DNA from: an uncultured Oscillospiraceae bacterium
GTDB lineage: Bacteria; Bacillota; Clostridia; Oscillospirales; Oscillospiraceae
Direction of reading: 5' to 3'
DNA length: 64,000 nucleotides
Assembly: GCA_910585265.1 (NCBI GenBank)
Contig: CAJUCA010000002.1
Span: 1 to 64,000 of the forward strand
Below, in pieces: positions 58,664 through 64,000 of the stretch. The notes under the pieces are model-generated. The model worked only from the letters and a program-made list of their open reading frames with translations. It did no database searches and had not been told where the DNA came from. Each line of letters opens with the position of its first letter. Position 1 is the first letter of the stretch. A program made the translations under genes and the position numbers.

Positions 58664-59955
58664 CTTGCAAAAATCGTACCATTGACACGCAAAATCCCAA
58701 TATGGTAAGGTGTAATCCGAAAGAGACCGCAAGAGCAGAATCGCCCTTGCGGTCTCCGTTTACCCCCCTTATTGTGCAATTCGTCAAAAGTGCTAAATTC
58801 GGGGGGGGGGGGGGTAACTTCTTGTTGTATATTATATACAATACCCTCTCGCAACCTCTCAGCGGCGGCCTCTGCCAGCTTTCGGATAGCGTTCTTGAAA
58901 GCTGACATATCCTCATCCTCGGTAAGGGCCCGCAGGTCAATATAGAGGTACTGTGGTGAGTCCCAGATTAGCTTCTGGGCGTAGTGCTGGGCCCGTCCCG
59001 GCATATCAGTCAGTATCTCCCGAACGACCGCCTCGGTCCACTCTCCGCCCAGGTAGTTTGCTACATCTGGTACGCAAACATCAAAGGTGCAAAGTGGGCG
59101 GTCCGACTTCCGCCAGAAACTCACTGTAAATAGCCTGACATCACCGGCCTTGGCGAAGAATGTGGGGAATTTGGTTCCTCTCCGGTGATCGCATACCAGA
59201 CCGATGCTGGTAGCATAGGACTTTAGGGCATCGGCCACTGGTATGGCATCCTGCCTACCCTCGGCAAGCAGGAAGGCAGAGAAGTTGGCGGCGTTCCACT
59301 CCACATTCCGGGCGGGCGTCCGCTTGGCCTTCGTGATAGGGGTCTCTCCGACTACATTGGAGGTCAGCATCGTAGCTTCCTCGGTTTTGTACTGCCGTAG
59401 CTCCACACCGTAGACCTCGATGCCCTCCATGTTCCGGTCCATGAACTCGATTAGCGTTTTTAGGCTGGACGGGATACGGTCTGCGGCAAAAACCATCTTC
59501 ACCCTCTCGGCCTTCAGGCAGTTTGCCACCTGCATCCAGAACTCATCGTTGTCGTAGGCTTCCAAGGTTCCGGGCTCGTCATTGTTCTGCCGGAATAGCT
59601 CCCTCAACTCGTCAGCGTCCCAGGTGGACACCCTGGAGGCATAGTCAAGCATCTGGGCAACCACCTCACGGCGGGCTCTGGTGTCGGTACTTCGCTTCAC
59701 CTCCACCAGCACCGGCACCCCGCTCTGGTCAACGAGTAGATGGTCCAGGAAGTAAGCGTTACTGCTGTCATCGCCCTCGGCTACGTCGAACTCCCTCGCA
59801 ACCAGCATCATCCGAGCCCCGTCCGGTGCCCCGTCCCTCAGCATCAGGTTCGGATTATCGGCGATGATTTTTTGCAGGATGTCTTCAGAATCATATCGGT
59901 GTTCGCTCATTTCTATCGCCCTTTCCCCGGACATGAAGTACAGATTAGCTCCCAT
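58627..59955 (-). CDS. Reverse-strand PD-(D/E)XK-like nuclease with a 14-base C tract
   Basis: The open frame codes for 442 residues. The N-terminal part (about 40-120) holds FLDHLLVDQSGVPVLVEVKR and REVVAQMLDYAS, the Asp and Glu-x-Lys pattern of NucS/RecB-like nucleases. The rest has no known domain. It is read against all neighbours, from a near-perfect promoter (60119-60146) and an AAAGGAG site seven bases before the ATG at 59955. Near its end a run of 14 C (58801-58814 in plus coordinates) encodes Pro residues. One more C gives a stop within three codons. As written, the frame runs through a terminator hairpin into the ArpU-like gene. It may be a phage-borne defence or superinfection-exclusion gene. 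Confidence 0.7.
   Translation of the reverse strand: MGANLYFMSGERAIEMSEHRYDSEDILQKIIADNPNLMLRDGAPDGARMMLVAREFDVAEGDDSSNAYFLDHLLVDQSGVPVLVEVKRSTDTRARREVVAQMLDYASRVSTWDADELRELFRQNNDEPGTLEAYDNDEFWMQVANCLKAERVKMVFAADRIPSSLKTLIEFMDRNMEGIEVYGVELRQYKTEEATMLTSNVVGETPITKAKRTPARNVEWNAANFSAFLLAEGRQDAIPVADALKSYATSIGLVCDHRRGTKFPTFFAKAGDVRLFTVSFWRKSDRPLCTFDVCVPDVANYLGGEWTEAVVREILTDMPGRAQHYAQKLIWDSPQYLYIDLRALTEDEDMSAFKNAIRKLAEAAAERLREGIVYNIQQEVTPPPPEFSTFDELHNKGGKRRPQGRFCSCGLFRITPYHIGILRVNGTIFASHSKYPKIRALN
58723..58756. terminator. Hairpin inside the 3-prime part of the reverse-strand nuclease frame
   Basis: GAGACCGCAAG (58723-58733) pairs perfectly with CTTGCGGTCTC (58746-58756). On the minus strand it is followed by TTTCGG. 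A terminator here suggests that the nuclease gene should naturally stop before it. Confidence 0.65.
58801..58814. repeat. Homopolymer of 14 G
   Basis: Fourteen consecutive G bases on the plus strand lie inside the nuclease frame. Such runs change length easily by strand slippage and are also prone to sequencing error. Confidence 0.9.
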
Positions 59956-60001
59956 GGCAAGTCTCCTTTCGTAAACAATCTGTTAATGCGGCAAAACCCG
60001 A

Positions 60002-60031
60002 TTGACGTTGGCGGAACCCTTGTGGGACAAT
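60002..60031 (+). promoter_or_regulatory. Probable promoter for the genes from 60178 onward
   Basis: TTGACG (60002-60007) and GACAAT (60026-60031) are 18 bases apart on the plus strand. A stem (60054-60066 with 60073-60085, two mismatches) lies in the leader before the first gene. The match is moderate. Confidence 0.45.
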
Positions 60032-60118
60032 GGATTCAGGGAGGTAAAAGAAACCGGCCACCGCTGCTGGAACAGCGATGACCGGAGGGGCCCGATAATC
60101 GAGCTTCGCATCAGTTTG

Positions 60119-60146
60119 ATTATAACATCAGCGGGCCCCTTGTCAA
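60119..60146 (-). promoter_or_regulatory. Consensus promoter for the reverse-strand nuclease
   Basis: On the minus strand TTGACA (60141-60146) and TATAAT (60119-60124), both perfect consensus boxes, are 16 bases apart. The leader to the start codon at 59955 is about 155 bases and includes the stem at 60054-60085. A strong promoter of this sort, outside the phage operon logic, suggests expression in the lysogen. Confidence 0.8.
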
Positions 60147-60177
60147 TCCGCAAAAACGTAAGAAAGGAGCTTCGACA

Positions 60178-60345
60178 ATGAGCGTATCCCAAATTTTGCA
60201 GGTCATCCTCATTGTGACCGATACCCTGGCGGATGCCACTGTCGGTCCGCTCGATAAGGACAAGATCGTCGGTGCCGTTGGTATCTTGGGTATGCTGGAA
60301 GACACCTTGATGGCCCAGGCGAACGGAGGTATGGAAAATGCGTGA
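60178..60345 (+). CDS. Small phage protein
   Basis: This 55-residue protein starts MSVSQILQVILIVTDTLADA, with AAAGGAG ten bases before the ATG, and overlaps the next gene by eight bases. It is fairly hydrophobic at the N-terminus and has no recognised family. Confidence 0.55.
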   Translation: MSVSQILQVILIVTDTLADATVGPLDKDKIVGAVGILGMLEDTLMAQANGGMENA

Positions 60346-60847
60346 AGTGTCCATCCGGGAGCTGGGGCACTCCCAGTACCTCGTGTCCTACGGCGGTAAG
60401 TTTTCCTTCCGGGCGGCGGTCGAGAACGGGGTGAGCTACGTTGGCCTGTCCGATCTGGCCGGGTGCTGCGGGTACACCTCCGGGACGAAGATGGCCCAGC
60501 GCACCAACGTCCCCAAGGTCAAGATTGATGTCAGGCACCGGGACGGCCGCATGGTGGGCAAGACATCGCCCATGTGGTTCCTGGCGATAGATGATGCCGT
60601 CCAGTTTGTCCAGGAACGGGCTGTGGACGACGGCTTCAGGAAATGGTTCATTGGCTACGCCGACACCCTGCGGAAGCTGTCTACATCTGTCCAGAACGAT
60701 ACCGCCCCCGCATCCACCCGCCCGGCGCAGGGTAAGCCCAAGGCACCGGAAGCGAAGCCGAACACCGGCGTGAATATCTCCCCGGAGCTGATAGACCGCA
60801 TCATCGTTGATCTGCTGGCTCTGAAGCAGGGGATGACATCAGCGTAA
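60338..60847 (+). CDS. Phage antirepressor-like (BRO/KilA-N-type) protein, tentative
   Basis: This 169-residue protein has an N-terminal domain with YGGKFSFRAAVENGVSYVGL and SDLAGCCGYTSGTKMAQRT, which loosely resembles the start of BRO/antirepressor DNA-binding domains, then a Pro/Lys-rich linker and a short C-terminal helix. The family assignment is weak. A GC stem (near 60862-60882) follows. Confidence 0.45.
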   Translation: MREVSIRELGHSQYLVSYGGKFSFRAAVENGVSYVGLSDLAGCCGYTSGTKMAQRTNVPKVKIDVRHRDGRMVGKTSPMWFLAIDDAVQFVQERAVDDGFRKWFIGYADTLRKLSTSVQNDTAPASTRPAQGKPKAPEAKPNTGVNISPELIDRIIVDLLALKQGMTSA

Positions 60848-60909
60848 AACCTACCCCCAGGGGGCCGGCCGCAAGGCCGGCTCTCTCACGTTTTATAGGA
60901 GGAAGCACA

Positions 60910-61527
60910 ATGGAGAAGCGCATCGAACGCTGTACGATGAGGGCCGGGGACATCAAGACCGGGTTCGGGAACCCCCGGAAAATCATCCGCAACAAGATGG
61001 ATGAGCTGGAGCAGAGCTTCGAGATGTTCGGGGACTTCGGCATCTACCTCATCGACGAGCAGGACAACATCATCGCCGGTAACCAGCGGCTCAAGGTCGT
61101 CCTGCGGAAGTATGGCCCGGACGTGGAGCTGGACTGCAAGCGGCTCATCGGCTACACCGAAGCGGAGCTGCGGGCCATCAACATCAAGGACAACACCCAC
61201 GCCGGAGAGTGGGACCTGGACCTCCTGGCCGACTGGACAGCCGACCTGACCCTGGACCTGGGCATCGACCCGAAGGAGGCCAAGAAGAACCCGGAAGAGA
61301 TGACCGTCAAGGACATGGAGCTGATTCGCTATGAGAAGTACGACTACGTTCTCATCGTCTGCCGGAACGAAATCGACTACAAGAACCTCCAGCGGGCCCT
61401 TGGCCTGGAGAAGCGGAAGATGATTGTCTCGCAGAAGCGCAAAATCCAGGCAAGGGCCGTCTGGTTCGATGACATCAAGGCCCAAATCGTTCCAAAGGAC
61501 GAAATGCAGGAAAGTGAGGATGTATAA
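60910..61527 (+). CDS. ParB-like nuclease-fold protein
   Basis: This 205-residue protein has a ParB/Srx-type N-terminal domain: GFGNPRKIIRNKMDELEQSF, then LIDEQDNIIAGNQRLKVVLR, with the GNQR nucleotide-binding motif, and TEAELRAINIKDN. Phage ParB-like proteins often lie next to DNA-modifying enzymes, as here. It starts the four-gene set that runs to the window end. Its stop is three bases before the ATP-grasp gene. Confidence 0.78.
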   Translation: MEKRIERCTMRAGDIKTGFGNPRKIIRNKMDELEQSFEMFGDFGIYLIDEQDNIIAGNQRLKVVLRKYGPDVELDCKRLIGYTEAELRAINIKDNTHAGEWDLDLLADWTADLTLDLGIDPKEAKKNPEEMTVKDMELIRYEKYDYVLIVCRNEIDYKNLQRALGLEKRKMIVSQKRKIQARAVWFDDIKAQIVPKDEMQESEDV

Positions 61528-61529
61528 GT

Positions 61530-62552
61530 ATGAAAGTGGTCATCACCGGCTGCGGCCGGCACAGCAAGAGCTTAGTCCAGTCCCTCAAGAACAACGTGGA
61601 CGGCAGGGAGGTCGAAGTCATCGGTATCAACAACAGCCCTGCCAACATCCTGCGGTCCGATGTGGATGAGGCCATCATCGCCCCGTCCATCACGGACCCG
61701 GACTACATCGACTGGCTCCTGGACCTCTGCACCAGGAAGAAGGTCGATGTCATCCTTCCGTACATCACGGCGGAGCTGCCCATCCTGGCGGCCAACCGGG
61801 AGAAGCTGGAGTCCACCGGCACGAAGGTGTCCGTGGCTTCGGAACGTACCCTCATGGTGGCGAACGACAAGGTGGAGCTGGCCCGTATGTTCCCGGAGTA
61901 TATGCCCAAGCAGACGGTGGTCCGGTCGTCTGCCGAAGTCCGTAGCTTCGCCCGGAGTATCGGCTACTACACCGGTACGCCTCTCTGCTGCAAGCTGGCC
62001 GATAAGTGTGGAGGAACCGGTTTCGCCATCCTGGACGAGAAGAAGTACCTGGACATCGGGTCCTTCAACAAGATGGGTGTGAACCGCTACATCAGCATCG
62101 ACCAGCTCTGCGAGATCGCCGACAAGGTGGACGCCGACATCATCCTCCAGGAATATGTGGATGGAGACGATTACAGCGTATGCGTCCTGGCGGACCACGG
62201 GAAGGTGAAGACCCTGTGCGGCTTCATCGGGTACGCCATGGAGTACGGAGCTGTCACCCAGGGGGAGATCGTCAGGAACGATTGGGCCTACACCCTCGCC
62301 TACAAGCTCACCGAGAAGCTGGAGCTGGACGGCAACGCCTGTTTCGATTTTATCATCCGGCGCACTGGTCGTCCGGTCCTGCTGGAGTGCAACCCCCGCA
62401 TCAGCGCCACCATCCCCTTCATCGCCAAGGCCGGCACCGATCTGGTCTACCTGCGCTGTAAGCAGCTCCTCGGCGAACCTATCGACACGAACGTCTCCTT
62501 CGACTACGGACTGAAGATGGTGAAATACTATGACGCCCACTACTACCGCTGA
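61530..62552 (+). CDS. ATP-grasp ligase
   Basis: This 340-residue protein resembles the carbamoyl-phosphate synthase/biotin carboxylase branch of ATP-grasp enzymes. It has an N-terminal Rossmann-like part (MKVVITGCGRHSKSLVQSLK), an ATP-binding lid (CKLADKCGGTGFAI), VDADIILQEYVDGDDYSV, and the metal site with FDFIIRRTGRPVLLECNPRIS. It would activate a carboxylate as acyl-phosphate and join it to an amine. In this setting it may attach an amino acid-like group to a nucleotide or to DNA. The substrate is not known. Confidence 0.82.
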   Translation: MKVVITGCGRHSKSLVQSLKNNVDGREVEVIGINNSPANILRSDVDEAIIAPSITDPDYIDWLLDLCTRKKVDVILPYITAELPILAANREKLESTGTKVSVASERTLMVANDKVELARMFPEYMPKQTVVRSSAEVRSFARSIGYYTGTPLCCKLADKCGGTGFAILDEKKYLDIGSFNKMGVNRYISIDQLCEIADKVDADIILQEYVDGDDYSVCVLADHGKVKTLCGFIGYAMEYGAVTQGEIVRNDWAYTLAYKLTEKLELDGNACFDFIIRRTGRPVLLECNPRISATIPFIAKAGTDLVYLRCKQLLGEPIDTNVSFDYGLKMVKYYDAHYYR

Positions 62553-63273
62553 GAAGCCGGAGAATTTCGGCATCTACTGTATGTCCATGAGCCGGTGGGA
62601 TGCCATCATGACCAAGAACCTGTTTGAATACTGCACCTATGTCGTCAGGGAGGAACAGGTCGAGAAGTACCGGGCCGCCGGGGTAGAGGACCTACTCATC
62701 ATCCCGGCGGGTGCTGTCCACGATTTCATGACCACCTTCTACTGGATCATCGAGAACACGCCGGAGGATGTCATCTGCATCGTGGACGACGACGTGAAGG
62801 TCATGTGCTACCGGAACGATAAGCGGTATCCCATCGTGGATGGCAACGGAAACCCGGACGTGGAGACGGCAACCATGGAGTGTGAGCGCATTGGGCAGCT
62901 CCTCTCCGACCTGGGGTTGGGGCTCGCCTTCGACAACCCCAACTACGCATCCTACATCTACGACCGGGAGTTCGGCTTCAAGGGTATGCCGGGCCATATC
63001 CGCTGGGTGAACAAGGCCGGCTTCAAGGCAAAGCTGAACGAGGAGGACCCGGCCACCAGCGACATCGACATGGCTATGCAGGAGCTCCTCATGAACCGGG
63101 TTATCCTGCTGCCGAAGTATTACTGTACCACGGCCCTGATGGACACCAACGCTGGCTCCAACAGTGCCCGCAAAGCTCACACTGACATGACGATTGCCAT
63201 GCACAATAAATGGGGAGTGTATTATGAGTACGACTATCGAAAAAATGTTGCAAGAATCGGCGTTAAGCGGTAA
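62530..63273 (+). CDS. TET-associated-glycosyltransferase (TAGT)-like protein
   Basis: This 247-residue protein resembles the phage GREB1/TAGT glycosyltransferases. It starts ENFGIYCMSMSRWDAIMTKN, then FEYCTYVVREEQVEKYRAAG, and has the metal-binding acidic triplet in VICIVDDDVKVM, then IRWVNKAGFKAKL and SDIDMAMQELL. TAGT enzymes are proposed to glycosylate modified bases in phage DNA. It overlaps the ATP-grasp gene by 23 bases and the decarboxylase gene by 50. A glycosyltransferase of small molecules is an alternative. Confidence 0.62.
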   Translation: MTPTTTAEKPENFGIYCMSMSRWDAIMTKNLFEYCTYVVREEQVEKYRAAGVEDLLIIPAGAVHDFMTTFYWIIENTPEDVICIVDDDVKVMCYRNDKRYPIVDGNGNPDVETATMECERIGQLLSDLGLGLAFDNPNYASYIYDREFGFKGMPGHIRWVNKAGFKAKLNEEDPATSDIDMAMQELLMNRVILLPKYYCTTALMDTNAGSNSARKAHTDMTIAMHNKWGVYYEYDYRKNVARIGVKR

Positions 63274-64000
63274 GCAGCTTCTCACGCCGCTCTATATCGT
63301 CAACAAGCCCATCCTGGAGGAGAACATCGACCAGCTGTATGCCGCCTTCCGTAGCCGGTTTGATAAGTTCATCTTCGGCTATTCGTATAAGACCAACCCC
63401 GCCGGCGGTGTCCTCGACATCGTTCACCGCAAAGGGGCCTACGCCGAGGTGGTATCTCCGATGGAGCTGCGCTTCGCCCTCCGAAATGTCCCGAAAAGCA
63501 GAATCATCTACAACGGGGTTATCCAGGACCCCTACTCTAAGTTTGCTCTGGCAACGGAGGGGGCTATGGTCAACGTGGAGAATATGACCGAGCTCCGGGA
63601 TATGGCCCGACTCGCCTGTGAACGTGGCGTGACGGTGGAGGTCGGCATCCGGGTCAACCTCCAGCTCACCGATTCCTCATTCTCCCGGTTCGGTATCGAG
63701 GTTACGCCGGAGGCCGTAAAGGAGATTGTCCAACTCCCGAACATCAAGGTTATCGGCGTCCACTGTCACATCACGAAGAGCCGGGGAATCCGCTTCTGGT
63801 GGGAAAAGGCTCACCGGATGTCTGCTATCGCAAAGGAGCTCGGCGTCCGGTACATCGACTTCGGCGGGAATATGTACGGCCCCATGAACCCTAAGCTGGC
63901 CGCCCAGTTCGACGGGGACATCCCCACGTTCCAGGACTATGCCGACTGCCTGTATGATGAAATGTCGCATTTCTTCAGCCAGCAGGATATGCCTACGGTC
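63224..64000 (+). CDS. Fold-III PLP-dependent decarboxylase (DAP/ornithine type), partial
   Basis: The first 259 residues are present and the gene runs off the window. The PLP-binding Lys is in FGYSYKTNP, and EVVSPMELRFAL, SRFGIEV, GVHCHITKS and YIDFGGN follow as in diaminopimelate/ornithine decarboxylases. It would make an amine from an amino acid. Its start lies 50 bases inside the previous gene. Together with the ligase and glycosyltransferase it suggests synthesis and transfer of an amine or aminoacyl group. Confidence 0.82.
   Translation, partial: MSTTIEKMLQESALSGKQLLTPLYIVNKPILEENIDQLYAAFRSRFDKFIFGYSYKTNPAGGVLDIVHRKGAYAEVVSPMELRFALRNVPKSRIIYNGVIQDPYSKFALATEGAMVNVENMTELRDMARLACERGVTVEVGIRVNLQLTDSSFSRFGIEVTPEAVKEIVQLPNIKVIGVHCHITKSRGIRFWWEKAHRMSAIAKELGVRYIDFGGNMYGPMNPKLAAQFDGDIPTFQDYADCLYDEMSHFFSQQDMPTV

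Noticed and set aside
60001-60120. tRNA-like fold upstream of the small phage gene
   Set aside because: There is a strong stem (60054-60085), but no acceptor stem, T-loop GTTCRA motif or cloverleaf can be drawn.

Overview
The window reads as chromosome from a GC-rich, spore-forming, motile anaerobe of the Clostridia, most like an Oscillospiraceae (Flavonifractor/Intestinimonas type). This placement is inferred from strong AGGAGG ribosome sites, a SpoIID-like protein, sigma-54 regulation, a pyrophosphate-type phosphofructokinase, a Gram-positive type flagellin, CsrA and a YerC/YecD protein. No rRNA, tRNA or CRISPR array was seen.

Region 1 (1-10023): carboxylic-acid metabolism. An acyl-CoA dehydrogenase (only its start is present) and a LysR regulator face a CoA-transferase / GntP permease / MaoC hydratase operon. 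A converging operon holds a CitMHS carrier, AtuA and a separate AtuA-like small domain. It appears to be driven by a sigma-54 promoter with three palindromic activator sites next to a PAS-AAA-Fis activator gene. Region 2 (10627-14545): a TauE/SafE permease diverges from an ABC importer of the nitrate/sulfonate/taurine type. Region 3 (14611-23448): a sensor kinase and response regulator lead a tight operon of NagB-like, NagA, class II aldolase, a divergent triose-phosphate isomerase, a LarA-like protein and phosphofructokinase. Region 4 (23826-29404): YerC-like regulator, methyltransferase, Hsp33, an ankyrin-like protein, flotillin, and a RelB-type domain fused to a long unknown domain.

Region 5 (29648-38167) is the most unusual part. 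A small serine recombinase is followed by a TnpB-like protein whose three RuvC acidic positions read K, D and E instead of D, E and D. Then come a 353-base gene-free, hairpin-rich stretch (candidate guide RNA), a CsrA with a C-terminal extension, a 772-residue flagellin, a sulfotransferase-like protein, and an APS-kinase/methyltransferase fusion. The layout suggests an RNA-guided regulator of the TldR kind, plus CsrA, controlling a flagellin that may be sulfated. Region 6 (38281-44626): dapB, dapA, a low-GC insert gene, asd, a SpoIID/LytB protein and queA.

Region 7 (44645-64000, open at the right): a prophage inserted just after queA. It carries a large serine integrase, a repressor and divergent switch, several HTH proteins, a lytic transglycosylase split by one stop codon, a PD-(D/E)XK nuclease, Bet-type annealase, replisome organiser, DnaC-type loader, RusA, many small zinc-binding and unknown genes, PemK/MazF, an ArpU-like late regulator, and a reverse-strand nuclease gene with a 14-G tract. 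It ends with a ParB-like / ATP-grasp / TAGT-like glycosyltransferase / PLP-decarboxylase set that may hypermodify DNA. Four or more palindromic MITE-like repeats are scattered through the chromosomal part.
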